From NCBI GenBank assembly GCA_012719125.1, contig JAAYAY010000372.1:1-64000 (forward strand): a DNA stretch of 64,000 bases. Reading direction: 5' to 3'. The stretch's first letter is position 1; every line of letters begins with the position of its first letter. This document shows positions 34,286-43,169 of the stretch, in pieces. Position numbers and translations under genes: made by a program. The notes under the pieces are model-generated. The model did no database searches. It was given only the letters and a program-made list of their open reading frames with translations, and was not told the origin of the DNA. This DNA is from Planctomycetaceae bacterium. GTDB lineage: Bacteria; Planctomycetota; Planctomycetia; Pirellulales; Thermoguttaceae.

Positions 34286-34981
34286 CTAGAGTGTCCCGGC
34301 GTTCTGGGGATCGATCTTCTGAGAGACTTCTTCGGCGATGGCCGCCTTGGGATGCCCCTGGCGGATGAGTCGCAGGACTTCGGCGATCTTCGCAATCTCT
34401 TCGGGCGTCTGGAATTCGCCGAGAATGCCTGCCCTGCGGCGTTCGTCCATGGCGGTCATCAGGAGCACGACGTCTTCCGTTTCCTGCTTGTCGAGCATTT
34501 CGAGCAGGAAGACCTTGGCTTGTTCGGGCTCGAGGGTCTGCAGGGTCGTCCCGATGACGGTTCGGCCTTCGGCTTCCGCTCCTTCCCGGAGTTGTGCGAG
34601 TTGCGTCTGGAAGTCTTTCTGCAGTCGTTCGTAGGCGTCGCGTTGCTCGGTCAGCCGCCGGCGTTCCACGCGGAGTTGCTCGTTGCCGTTCTCCAGGGCC
34701 ATTTCGCGCATCTTGAGGTCGCGATCCCGCGACAGCCGCGCGTCGATGATTTGTTCCATGGAAGGCTGTTCGCTGGAGATCGATCGCTTCTCCGCCTCGT
34801 CTTCCGCGTGGGTTTCGAAGAGATCCAGTCCCTGGGCGATGGCCAGCATCTGAACGAGTCGTCCCCGGTCCATGTGCCAGTTCGTCCACAGGTGGAAGAC
34901 CATGATCACCGTGGCCAGCATGGTTGCCGCCAACAGATAGATGACCAGATTGACGGCGCCCCCGATCATTCTGGCAATCAT
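34286..34981 (-). CDS. MotE-like flagellar protein
   Basis: A 231-residue single-pass protein: a membrane helix (VNLVIYLLAATMLATVIMVFH), a coiled-coil segment from about 85 to 135 (rich in Glu/Arg, MREMALENGNEQLRVERRRL), and a C-terminal MgtE-N-like helical domain (LEPEQAKVFLLEMLDKQETE, VVLLMTAMDERRRAGILGEF). This is the plan of MotE/FlbB, which supports stator assembly. It overlaps fliJ by 4 bases and precedes fliK. Confidence 0.8.
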   Translation of the reverse strand: MIARMIGGAVNLVIYLLAATMLATVIMVFHLWTNWHMDRGRLVQMLAIAQGLDLFETHAEDEAEKRSISSEQPSMEQIIDARLSRDRDLKMREMALENGNEQLRVERRRLTEQRDAYERLQKDFQTQLAQLREGAEAEGRTVIGTTLQTLEPEQAKVFLLEMLDKQETEDVVLLMTAMDERRRAGILGEFQTPEEIAKIAEVLRLIRQGHPKAAIAEEVSQKIDPQNAGTL

Positions 34982-35430
34982 GGTTCAACCTCCTCCCTGC
35001 GACACCGTCCGGCGACCTCGTCGAGTTCTTTGATCTGCCGGATTCGCTCGGTTTCGCGGTGCTGAGCCAATTGGCGATCTCGCAGCAGTTCGAGGACGCG
35101 GACCGAGCGATTCGCCTCGACCAGAGCCAGTCGCCGGCGGTCGACTTCGGCGCGGACGGCTTCGTGTTTCTCCGCCAGGTCGCGTTGTTCCGCGCGAAGC
35201 GTCACTTCGTATCGGCGAGCGACCAGGAGCCGGTCGAGGTCCAACTCTCCCGGCCCCGCCGCGTCGCGGCACTGTCGCATCAAGTCGGCAAGATCGGCAC
35301 TCAGTTGACGCCGCTGTTCCACGATCGCTTCTTCCGCCTGATAGGCCTCGGCCAACTGGCTGCGCCGCTGGTCGCGAGCGGACTCGCGCAGTCGCAGGAG
35401 GGTTGCCAGTCGGAACTTGAACTTGCTCAT
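34978..35430 (-). CDS. fliJ: flagellar export protein FliJ
   Basis: A 150-residue, almost wholly helical, highly charged coiled-coil protein (KFRLATLLRLRESARDQRRS start). FliJ acts as the central stalk and chaperone escort of the FliI ATPase. It directly follows fliI, as expected. Confidence 0.87.
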   Translation of the reverse strand: MSKFKFRLATLLRLRESARDQRRSQLAEAYQAEEAIVEQRRQLSADLADLMRQCRDAAGPGELDLDRLLVARRYEVTLRAEQRDLAEKHEAVRAEVDRRRLALVEANRSVRVLELLRDRQLAQHRETERIRQIKELDEVAGRCRREEVEP

Positions 35431-35463
35431 GGTCTATCGTTTTCGTCCGTCGCGTTGCGGTCA

Positions 35464-36837
35464 CTAAGAACGGTTGCCCTTGGCACGTTGGGGCGCAGGA
35501 CCGCCCGGCGCTGCACCGCTCGAGGGCGACAGTTTCTGGGCTGCGGTCTGGTGGAACTGGACGAGGATATCTCGTGCCTGCGAGTAGCCGCTGCGATCTT
35601 CGACTTGTTGCCTGAGGATGGCGTTGATTTCCGTTTGCATCTCGACTGCCAGGTCGACGGCCGGGTTGGCGCCCTTGCGATAGGCGCCGATCGAGATCAG
35701 GTCTTCGTGGTCGCGGTGGGCCGCCATCAACTCGCGGAGGGTCGCGGCCGCTCGCCGATGGGCGTCATCGGTGACTTCCGGCATCAGACGGCTGAGGCTT
35801 TCGAGCACGTCGACGGCGGGATAGTGGTTCTTTGCCGCCAGCTTTCGCGATAGCCAGATATGCCCGTCCAGCAGTCCGCGTACGGCGTCGGCAACGGGTT
35901 CGTTGGGATCGTCGCCCTCGACGAGCACCGTATAGAACGCGGTGATGCTTCCTTCGGGGGTGCGCCCGGCCCGTTCGACCAGCTTGGGGAGCAAGGCGAA
36001 CACGGAAGGCGGATACCCGCGGGTCGTGGGCGGTTCGCCGGCGGCCAGGCCGATCTCGCGCTGGGCGAGGGCGAACCGCGTCAGCGAGTCGACCAGGAGC
36101 AGCACGTTTTTGCCCCGGTCGCGGAAGTACTCGGCGATGGCCGTGGCGGTGGAGGCTGCATGGATGCGGACCAGGGCGGGCTCGTTGCTGGTGGCGACCA
36201 CCACAACGCTTTTCTTCCGCCCGGCGGGTCCCAGATCGCGCTCGATGAATTCGTTGACCTCGCGGCCGCGTTCGCCGATCAGGGCGATCACGATCACGTC
36301 GGCGTCGGTGTAGCGTGCCATCATGCCGAGGGCCACGCTTTTTCCGACGCCGCTCCCCGCGAAGATACCCACGCGTTGGCCGCGCCCGCACGTCATCAGT
36401 CCGTCGATAGCGCGAATCCCCGTCGAGAGCGGCGTGTCGATGCGAGGTCGCGTGCAGGGATGGGGCGCCTGGCGGTGGAAGGCGGTGCGATCGGAAAGCG
36501 AGGGTTGGGCTCTGCCGTCGATGGCGTTACCGTGGGCGTCGATCACCCGCCCCAACAACGGTTCGCCGACGCGGAGCCAACGGGAGGTGCGTTGAAGACG
36601 GACGCGGTTCCCGTGGCGGATGCCGGCCAGGTCGGAGAAAGCGTAGAGGAGCGTGCTCCGATCGCGAAAGCCGATGACCTCGGCTTCGAGCGGGCCGCCC
36701 GTCTCGCGATCGATTCGCGCGATCGAACCGACCGGCGCGGGGAAGCCGTCGGCGGCGATGGTCATCCCGACGGTTCGGGAAACCGTGCCCGCCAGTCCCG
36801 CGGGCATCACGTGTTTGACTTGCTCAACGAGATCCAT
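35464..36837 (-). CDS. fliI: flagellum-specific ATPase FliI
   Basis: A 457-residue ATPase related to the F1 beta subunit that energises flagellar export. Motifs: Walker A GIFAGSGVGKSVALGM; IALIGERGREVNEFIERDLG; Walker B VLLLVDSLTRFALAQREIGL; SITAFYTVLVEGDDPNEP. It lies between fliH, its negative regulator, and fliJ. The ATG at 36837 is 7 bases from the fliH stop. Confidence 0.97.
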   Translation of the reverse strand: MDLVEQVKHVMPAGLAGTVSRTVGMTIAADGFPAPVGSIARIDRETGGPLEAEVIGFRDRSTLLYAFSDLAGIRHGNRVRLQRTSRWLRVGEPLLGRVIDAHGNAIDGRAQPSLSDRTAFHRQAPHPCTRPRIDTPLSTGIRAIDGLMTCGRGQRVGIFAGSGVGKSVALGMMARYTDADVIVIALIGERGREVNEFIERDLGPAGRKKSVVVVATSNEPALVRIHAASTATAIAEYFRDRGKNVLLLVDSLTRFALAQREIGLAAGEPPTTRGYPPSVFALLPKLVERAGRTPEGSITAFYTVLVEGDDPNEPVADAVRGLLDGHIWLSRKLAAKNHYPAVDVLESLSRLMPEVTDDAHRRAAATLRELMAAHRDHEDLISIGAYRKGANPAVDLAVEMQTEINAILRQQVEDRSGYSQARDILVQFHQTAAQKLSPSSGAAPGGPAPQRAKGNRS

Positions 36838-36844
36838 GGCGATC

Positions 36845-37510
36845 CTACGTCAATTCCTCTTCAATACGCTTCAGTTGGGTTTCGATTTGCTGATCGATGG
36901 TTCCGAAATCCGTTTCGACTCGGCATCCGCCGGGCGAGATTGCGGGGTCGGCGACGATCTCGCAGGCGCCCAGAACGCCCATCTCGCGAACCAGTACGCC
37001 GGCTTTCGGTTGCAGCGCCTCGTGGTCCTTTGGGTTCAGCAGTACCCGGACCGTGCTGCTTCCCGCCGCCAGTTCCAGGGATTCGCGGACGAGGGCGAGG
37101 GTGATTTCCGGCTTCTGCTGGATTTCGCGGCGCACGATTCGCTCGGCCATGGCCGTGGCCAGGTGCACGGCATTTCGTTCCCAGTGGTTGAGCCACGCCT
37201 GCTTGGCATGTTGAATCTCCTGGATGGCGGCGGCCAAGGCCGGCAGCAAGGTGGCAAGCTGCTCGCCCAGTTTCTTTTCCACGAGTTGGTGGATTTCTCG
37301 CTGCCCGTCGGCATAGCCCTTGCGGCGCGACTCCTCTTCGATCTTGCGGCGGGTCTGCTCGGCCTGTTGCTGAGCCCGGCTGACGACCTGGTTCGCTTGC
37401 TGCCGCACGCCGTCGAGGTAGGCCCCTGCCTTGACGGCCATGTCGTCGAAATTGAACGCCACAGGCTCGATGCCTCGCGCTCGGTCGGTGGCTTTGATGA
37501 TCGTAGACAC
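36845..37510 (-). CDS. fliH: flagellar export regulator FliH
   Basis: A 221-residue protein with a long Gln/Glu/Arg coiled coil (VVSRAQQQAEQTRRKIEEES) and a FliH/V-type ATPase subunit E-like tail (TVRVLLNPKDHEALQPKAG, CEIVADPAISPGGCRVETDF, GTIDQQIETQL). FliH binds FliI and docks it to the C ring. GTG start with GAGG about 10 bases upstream. Confidence 0.9.
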   Translation of the reverse strand: MSTIIKATDRARGIEPVAFNFDDMAVKAGAYLDGVRQQANQVVSRAQQQAEQTRRKIEEESRRKGYADGQREIHQLVEKKLGEQLATLLPALAAAIQEIQHAKQAWLNHWERNAVHLATAMAERIVRREIQQKPEITLALVRESLELAAGSSTVRVLLNPKDHEALQPKAGVLVREMGVLGACEIVADPAISPGGCRVETDFGTIDQQIETQLKRIEEELT

Positions 37511-37516
37511 GCGTTG

Positions 37517-38509
37517 CTAGACCTCGCGGTAGAAATGGGAATTGGTGAGGTCGGCTTGCCGGGGCCGGCGGACTGCCGACCGGGGCGGACGCACGCCGAT
37601 CTTCTGGGCGATCAGGCCGATTCGTTCCCGCGCCGCCTCGACGTCGCTGAGCCGCGTCGGCGCCGGGTGCGTGACGTCGTGGCGCACGGCCGCGGCGCGC
37701 GAGGCGGGCAGGGCCGCCGAAACACGGTGGATCAGGGTCGGAGAGGCTCCCACCAGGGCCAACGACAGCAGATTGGAGTCGACGGCGTCAAGCAACTCCT
37801 GCAAGTCGGCATAATCGATCCGTTCGAGATCGTCGAATTCGAGTCGTTCGGGCTGGAGTCGCGCCGCCAGTTCCTGGTCGTGAGACGACAGGTTGCGGTA
37901 GAGCTGGCTGCCCGTGCCGCGGTCGGACGCGTTGAGGATGCCTTCGATGGCGGATAGACCCGCCACGCGCCGGCGAGGCAGGGCGAAGGCCAACGACAAC
38001 CTCGCTTGCAGCGACTGCTCGATCTCTCGGAGGATTTCCGGATCCGTCTCTTCGAGATCGACAAGGCGCCGGAGCAACTCGGTCTGAACCTGGGGCGGGA
38101 ACTGGACGAGCACCTTTCCCGACAGTTGCGGCGGGAGATGGGAGAGGACCAGGGCGATCGTCTGGGGCCGTTCGGCGGCAAGAACCCCTGCCAGTCCCTC
38201 GGGGGACGTTTCTCCCAACGATTCAAACACTCGCTCTCGGGCAGCGTTCTGGCCGCGAGACGGTACGCGTGTGAAAACCACCTGGCTTTCGGGCAAGTCG
38301 TTCGGCCTCGGCCGAGGCCCTGCTTCCAGGAACTCACCGATCACGCGGCGCTGCTCTTCGGGTTCGATCGGATCGAGTTCAAACACGGCGAGGCGAACTC
38401 GCTCTGCATCTTCCGGCGGCATCTGCTCCAGGAGAAGATCGGCCGATTCCCTGTCGAGGCAGGACACGACGATGGCGACCTTTCTCAATCCGTCTTGTTC
38501 GATACTCAT
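37517..38509 (-). CDS. fliG: flagellar motor switch protein FliG
   Basis: A 330-residue, rather divergent FliG. N-terminal part: LRKVAIVVSCLDRESADLLLEQMPPED. Middle part: LAAERPQTIALVLSHLPPQL and VLVQFPPQVQTELLRRLVDLE. C-terminal part: LEFDDLERIDYADLQELLDAV, then LLSLALVGASPTLIHRVSAAL, which matches the torque region. The initiation codon is uncertain. ATG 38509 (MSIEQDGLRK) best fits the family, while GTG 38551, 16 bases after the fliF stop, would add 14 residues. Neither has a strong ribosome binding site. It follows fliF, its binding partner. Confidence 0.87.
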   Translation of the reverse strand: MSIEQDGLRKVAIVVSCLDRESADLLLEQMPPEDAERVRLAVFELDPIEPEEQRRVIGEFLEAGPRPRPNDLPESQVVFTRVPSRGQNAARERVFESLGETSPEGLAGVLAAERPQTIALVLSHLPPQLSGKVLVQFPPQVQTELLRRLVDLEETDPEILREIEQSLQARLSLAFALPRRRVAGLSAIEGILNASDRGTGSQLYRNLSSHDQELAARLQPERLEFDDLERIDYADLQELLDAVDSNLLSLALVGASPTLIHRVSAALPASRAAAVRHDVTHPAPTRLSDVEAARERIGLIAQKIGVRPPRSAVRRPRQADLTNSHFYREV

Positions 38510-38566
38510 GCGTTGTCTCAGGCTGTCGAGCAACTTGTCGTCCGGCCGCACTTCAGGGCGGCGCTA

Positions 38567-40228
38567 CTACTTGGCTCCCGTGCCGATCCAGTTCTTCAGG
38601 ATGTTGGCAGCCGTCTCGGGATCGGTGGAAACCAGTTCGGTGAGTTCATCCCGCAGCGATTTGCCGGTCCCGCTGAAGCCGAATCTGCGAGGTTCCTCTT
38701 CGCCCTCTTCGTCGTCGCTGTTGCCCGTCTCCGCCGTGCGGCGCTCGAGATCACCCAGGCGGCCGGCGTCACTGGAGGGTGCCGAACGGATCATGGAACG
38801 CAGCATCATCAGGCTGACCAGGCCCAGCAGGATCAAGCCCACCGTGCTCCAGTTGCGGGCAAACCAGGAACCGGCGTTTTCGGTCAGGGTAGGTTCGGGG
38901 ATTGCGGGAGGAATGATGTCTTCCAGGTCCGTGACGGTGACCAACTGAGTCGGGTCGGCGACGCCGTCGGCCTGCGGTAGGGCGCCGGCGACCAGGCTCT
39001 TGATGCGAGCGACCTCCGTGGTGCGGATCTGGTCGATGTCGGCCGCGGGCGGGTCCGTGGGTTCTTCACCCGGCGGGGTAGGATTGCGCTTCTGCCAGAT
39101 TTTGGTGAAGTAGCTGGTGGGCACGGTGACGGCGACCGAGACCCGATCGATCATGTGGGCGGCGTATTCCTTCTCGGTCTCCTCGCCGGCGGGCAGTTTC
39201 GACTCGACCAGTTCCGAGGTTTTCTCTTTCTCTTCCGAGCCTTTGGCTTCGCTGGTGGCGAGAGAACGGGCCGTGTTCTGCTGGGCCACGTATCCGGGTC
39301 GTCCCGCCTTGCTTTCCCCGGTAAACTCGCGAGAGGTCTTCGTCTCGGTCATATTGACCGGCACGGAGTTATCCTTGTCGTACTTGGTATTCCGGGTCGT
39401 ATGTTTCTTTTCGGGTGTCAGTTCGACGGTGGGCGTGACGATTACGCCGGGCACGAGTCTGAGCAGGTCTTCGATCTTACCCCGGTAGTAATCCTCCCAG
39501 CGGCGTTGCTCCTGGGCCATCAAGGTTCCGTCTCCGCCCGGCGAATCGGCGGGGGAGCCGCGGTACCAGTTGCCCGTATTCAGGTCGGTGACGACGACGT
39601 CTTCCGACTTCAGGCCGGCGACGGCCCCGACCATCGTCTGGCAGATCGACTTGACCTGCCGCTCCTCCAGGGCGAGAGATCCCGCCGGCTTGACGCTCAC
39701 GGAGGCGGTCACCATGCGTTCGCGGCGCAATCCCGGTTTGATTTGTTCATCGAACAGAACGGCCGCGCGTTCGATGCCTTTCATGGAGCGAAAGACCTCG
39801 GCCAGAAACTTCTGCCGGCCGTACCTTTGGCGGGCCTCGAATTTCGTCTTGTCTTCAAAAGTCCCGCTCTTGTTGAGGACGCCGTCGAGGATGGCGGGGA
39901 AATCCTGGGGAAGGGCGCCGGCGTCGGCCAGAGCGGCCACGTAGGCCATTTCCTTGCCGCGAGGCACGCGGATTCGTCCCCCGACGATCTCGACGTCGGC
40001 CAGTCCCGCCGAGGCGAAGGCTCCGAGCATCGGCGGCAATTCGTCCGAGGAGAAAGTGCGGTTATCGAGCAGGAAGACGTCGCCGCCCGGGGAGAAACCG
40101 GACGTGAACAGATATCCCAGGCTCACCACCGTGACCGCCAGCAACAAGACCGACGTAACTCGGGCGCCGGGCGTCATGCCCTCGAACAGTTCGCGAATCT
40201 GAGCGAAGTATTTATTGAGGAAATCCAT
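38567..40228 (-). CDS. fliF: flagellar MS-ring protein FliF
   Basis: A 553-residue MS-ring protein with two membrane segments: TSVLLLAVTVVSLGYLFTSG near residue 30 and WSTVGLILLGLVSLMMLRSM near 460. The YscJ-like periplasmic domain shows ALPQDFPAILDGVLNKSG and SMKGIERAAVLFDEQ. The C-terminus (LRDELTELVSTDPETAANIL) is the FliG-binding tail. fliE precedes it and fliG follows, the classic order. Confidence 0.95.
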   Translation of the reverse strand: MDFLNKYFAQIRELFEGMTPGARVTSVLLLAVTVVSLGYLFTSGFSPGGDVFLLDNRTFSSDELPPMLGAFASAGLADVEIVGGRIRVPRGKEMAYVAALADAGALPQDFPAILDGVLNKSGTFEDKTKFEARQRYGRQKFLAEVFRSMKGIERAAVLFDEQIKPGLRRERMVTASVSVKPAGSLALEERQVKSICQTMVGAVAGLKSEDVVVTDLNTGNWYRGSPADSPGGDGTLMAQEQRRWEDYYRGKIEDLLRLVPGVIVTPTVELTPEKKHTTRNTKYDKDNSVPVNMTETKTSREFTGESKAGRPGYVAQQNTARSLATSEAKGSEEKEKTSELVESKLPAGEETEKEYAAHMIDRVSVAVTVPTSYFTKIWQKRNPTPPGEEPTDPPAADIDQIRTTEVARIKSLVAGALPQADGVADPTQLVTVTDLEDIIPPAIPEPTLTENAGSWFARNWSTVGLILLGLVSLMMLRSMIRSAPSSDAGRLGDLERRTAETGNSDDEEGEEEPRRFGFSGTGKSLRDELTELVSTDPETAANILKNWIGTGAK

Positions 40229-40299
40229 CCATGGAACCTCGTGGTTGCGTTATCGTCCACTATCCCGCGTGTCCGCGTGCCACGGTTGCTCAGGAAACA

Positions 40300-40599
40300 C
40301 TAAACCCGAATGCTCTGCACGTCGTTGTACGCCTGGACCATCTTGTTTCGGATCTGCATCATCAGTTTGAAGGCGATGTCGGCTTTCTGCACGGCCGTGA
40401 GCACTTCGGCCGGGTTGACGTCTTCACCCGACACGAGTTTCTCGACGGCCTGTTCGGCGTCCTGTTGCATCGTGTTGACTTCGCGGATCGAGTCGAGCAG
40501 AAAGCCCTTGAACGAGCCCTCGCCGCCGGTCTGCTGGACGCCGCCGGACTGGGGGGAGCCGATCGGAGTCGGGATCCGGAATCCTTGAATCGAGTTCAT
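40300..40599 (-). CDS. fliE: flagellar hook-basal body adaptor FliE
   Basis: A 99-residue protein, recognised by VLTAVQKADIAFKLMMQIRN, KMVQAYNDVQSIRV at the C-terminus. FliE joins the MS ring to the rod. The ATG at 40599 shares one base with the flgC stop (TGATG). Confidence 0.95.
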   Translation of the reverse strand: MNSIQGFRIPTPIGSPQSGGVQQTGGEGSFKGFLLDSIREVNTMQQDAEQAVEKLVSGEDVNPAEVLTAVQKADIAFKLMMQIRNKMVQAYNDVQSIRV

Positions 40600-41018
40600 C
40601 AGGCAATGATCCTCAGGGTCTGATTCGCCAGGTCTTTGGTGATTTCGATGGCGCCGAGATTGGCCTCGTAGGCCCTGGCGGCTTCCATGGCGTCGGTGTA
40701 TTCGGTCATCATGTTCACATTCGGATAGGCCACGTAGCCTTTCCACTGTCCTTCCTTGATCGCGTCGGGGTGAGTCGGCTCGTATTTGTAGAGCGGTTCG
40801 ATGTCGTCGATTTCGACCGATTCGACCCGCACTCCCGCCGCTCCGTTGGTGCCTACGCTTTCATCCGTCTGGAACACGACGAACCGCGGCTGGTAGGGAA
40901 CGGGGTCTCCCTGCTCGTTGTGCGTGGTCGAGATATTGGCCAGGTTGCCGCTGATGGCGTTCATCCGCACCCGCTGGGCCGCCAACCCGCTCGTGCTTAC
41001 ATCCAACGCAGGGAACAT
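40599..41018 (-). CDS. flgC: flagellar proximal rod protein FlgC
   Basis: A 139-residue rod protein with MFPALDVSTSGLAAQRVRMN, the GNLANISTTHNEQG motif and the C-terminal PNVNMMTEYTDAMEAARAYE, NLGAIEITKDLA. It lies between flgB and fliE. Confidence 0.96.
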   Translation of the reverse strand: MFPALDVSTSGLAAQRVRMNAISGNLANISTTHNEQGDPVPYQPRFVVFQTDESVGTNGAAGVRVESVEIDDIEPLYKYEPTHPDAIKEGQWKGYVAYPNVNMMTEYTDAMEAARAYEANLGAIEITKDLANQTLRIIA

Positions 41019-41086
41019 GTTTGGAGTCCTTATGGTTGGTAGCTTGGCTCTCCCGAGCCGAGATGCGTTAAGCAGTCGGCCTCAAC

Positions 41087-41512
41087 TCACAAACGTTCGC
41101 TGATTGCCGTTTCGAGCAATCGCAACTGGTTGTTCATGATCGTCAGAGCCATGTTGTGCTGCATCTGGTTTTTGACCATCTCGGTCACCTGGTATTCGAC
41201 TCCCACGTTGCTTTTGTCGTGGTGGAGGATGGTCTTCGGCTCGCGGACCTCCTCCGCCTTGTTGCCGCCGGTCGTGCCGGCCAGGCTGTTTCTCACCACG
41301 GCGGCCGAAACCGACTCCTGCGGACTATGCCGCCTCTCGATCATCTCTTTCAACTGGTGCTGGAAATCCTCCACCGAGAGGTCCCGGACCAGGTAACCCG
41401 GCGTGTCCATATTGGCGATATTGCCCGCCAGCACGACGTGCCGCGCCTGGTTGAAGGCGATCGCCTGCTGAAGGACGGGGATCGTGGTCGACTTGAACAA
41501 GGTTGAGTACAT
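41087..41512 (-). CDS. flgB: flagellar proximal rod protein FlgB
   Basis: A 141-residue rod protein: VLQQAIAFNQARHVVLAGNI, ANMDTPGYLVRDLSVEDF, and a C-terminal MVKNQMQHNMALTIMNNQLR. ATG 41512 gives the standard start MYSTLFKSTTIPVLQ. A TTG at 41536 would add eight residues, but the extra sequence coincides with a sigma-54 promoter motif. No clear ribosome binding site precedes either. It is first in the structural part of the superoperon, directly after the sigma-54 regulator. Confidence 0.93.
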   Translation of the reverse strand: MYSTLFKSTTIPVLQQAIAFNQARHVVLAGNIANMDTPGYLVRDLSVEDFQHQLKEMIERRHSPQESVSAAVVRNSLAGTTGGNKAEEVREPKTILHHDKSNVGVEYQVTEMVKNQMQHNMALTIMNNQLRLLETAISERL

Positions 41513-41519
41513 AGCGTTA

Positions 41520-41535
41520 AGCAACCCGCATGCCA
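41520..41535 (-). promoter_or_regulatory. sigma-54 (-24/-12) promoter match at flgB
   Basis: Read on the minus strand the sequence is TGGCATGCGGGTTGCT, matching TGGCAYG-N4-TTGCW, with GG and GC exactly 10 bases apart. It sits directly in front of flgB and next to a gene for an NtrC-like activator. The expected transcript start, about 12 bases past the GC, falls at or inside the flgB start codon, which is unusual and lowers confidence. Confidence 0.5.
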
Positions 41536-41747
41536 AAGGGTTCTGTTCGTCGCCTTCGCGAACTCTGCCGTTTGCCCGAGTTCTCCCAAATCACCAGTTT
41601 GTTTGTAGTTACACCTCCCGGTATCGCTCTCGGGTTTCCCAAGGCATCGTACCGGTGCGGCGATTGGACCGGCCGATTCGGCGCTCTGCTATCGGCCGAA
41701 ATTGCCGACGGTTTATCCGCGGCACGACTCTGCCGAGCCGGCCGGCA

Positions 41748-43169
41748 TCAGGCGGCGCGGTGGCTTGTGTTTTCTCGTGGGGCATACCCGTACTGTCGCA
41801 GTTTTGTGGTCAAGGTCCGAACTCCGATCCCCAATGCCTGGGCGGTTTTGATTCGGTGACCGCCGTAGTGATCCAGGGTCGCTTCGATCAGTTTTCGTTC
41901 CATTTCCTGCAGGCTCAGCCCCACCGGCACCTCGTCGCCGTCGGACGAACAGGACGCGGACGGATCGGCCAGCAGCCAGCGGCGCAGTTCCTTGGCGGTG
42001 AGCGGAGTCTCGCCTTGGAGGACGCTCGCCCTGGTGACCACGTTTTCCAGTTCCCGGACGTTGCCGGGCCAGTGATACTGAACGAGCAGGTCCAAGGCGC
42101 CGGCATCCAATTCGATGGGCTGCCGATCGAGCCGCTCGGCGCAGCGCCGCACGAAATGCTCGATCAAGGCCGGGACATCCTCGCGGCGGTCGCGAAGGGG
42201 CGGCACCTCGACGGGAACGACGGCCAGCCGATAATACAGGTCTTCTCGGAAGCGGCCTTCGGCGACTTCGCGTTTCAGGTCGCGGTTGGTCGTAGCCAGG
42301 ACGCGAACGTCGACGTCAATCGTCTTGCTCGATCCGACCCGTTCGAAGGAACGTTCCTGAAGGACGCGGAGCAGCTTGGCCTGGAGGTTGAGGTCGATCT
42401 CGGTGACTTCGTCGAGCAGGATCGACCCGCCGTGGGCCATCTCGAAGCGGCCCGTGCGCGAGGCCTCGGCGCCGGTGAACGCGCCTCGTTCGTGCCCGAA
42501 CAGTTCGCTTTCCATGAGTTGCGCCGAGAGCACCGGGCAGTTGAGGCTGACCATGGGCCCGTTGGCCCGTCGGCTCGTGGCGTGAATCGTCTTGGCGACG
42601 AGTTCCTTGCCCGTTCCGCTTTCGCCGTGGATCAAGACGGTTTCGGGTGTGGGAGCGAGCCGGGCGATCTTGTCGCGGAGGTTCTGCATGGCGGGACTGC
42701 TGCCGACCATCGCCGGGGCCACGTCGGCCGGTGCGGCTGCCTCGTGCCGAATCGTTTCGTCGAGCAGACGCCCGTTGCGAATCGCCTTTCCCACGAGCGA
42801 TTCCAGTTGATCCACGTCGAAGGGCTTTTCGATGTAATCGAAGGCGCCGTGGCGCATGGCTTCGACCGCGCTGGAGACGGAGGCGTGGGCCGTGACCATG
42901 ACGATCTGGGCACCGTACTTGCGGCGTTCCAACTGAACGATGAACTCGATTCCGGTCATGCCGGGCATCTGCAAATCGGTGACGATGCAGTCGAACGCGT
43001 TCGTTTCCACAACCTGGAGAGCCTCGGCCGCGCTCGAACAGCAGCTCACGTCGTGTCCCACGCGGCGCAGGATGTCGGCCATCGATTCGCGAGCCTGCCG
43101 GTGGTCGTCGACGACGAGCACACGCCCGCCGGGGCCGCTCGCACCCGGGGCTGGTTCCACGGATTTCAT
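41748..43169 (-). CDS. sigma-54-dependent response regulator (FlrC/FleR-like)
   Basis: A 473-residue NtrC-type activator. Receiver domain: VLVVDDHRQARESMADILRR with phospho-acceptor Asp in DCIVTDLQMPGM and Lys in YIEKPFD. AAA+ domain: Walker A HGESGTGKELVAKTI, the sigma-54 contact loop GAFTGA, GGSILLDEVTEIDLNLQ and FREDLYYRLAVVPVEVPPLR. Fis-type HTH at the end: RKLIEATLDHYGGHRIKTAQ, ALGIGVRTLTTKLRQYG. ATGA overlap with the histidine kinase upstream indicates a two-component pair. It probably activates flagellar class III genes, as in Vibrio FlrBC (inference from position). Confidence 0.93.
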   Translation of the reverse strand: MKSVEPAPGASGPGGRVLVVDDHRQARESMADILRRVGHDVSCCSSAAEALQVVETNAFDCIVTDLQMPGMTGIEFIVQLERRKYGAQIVMVTAHASVSSAVEAMRHGAFDYIEKPFDVDQLESLVGKAIRNGRLLDETIRHEAAAPADVAPAMVGSSPAMQNLRDKIARLAPTPETVLIHGESGTGKELVAKTIHATSRRANGPMVSLNCPVLSAQLMESELFGHERGAFTGAEASRTGRFEMAHGGSILLDEVTEIDLNLQAKLLRVLQERSFERVGSSKTIDVDVRVLATTNRDLKREVAEGRFREDLYYRLAVVPVEVPPLRDRREDVPALIEHFVRRCAERLDRQPIELDAGALDLLVQYHWPGNVRELENVVTRASVLQGETPLTAKELRRWLLADPSASCSSDGDEVPVGLSLQEMERKLIEATLDHYGGHRIKTAQALGIGVRTLTTKLRQYGYAPRENTSHRAA

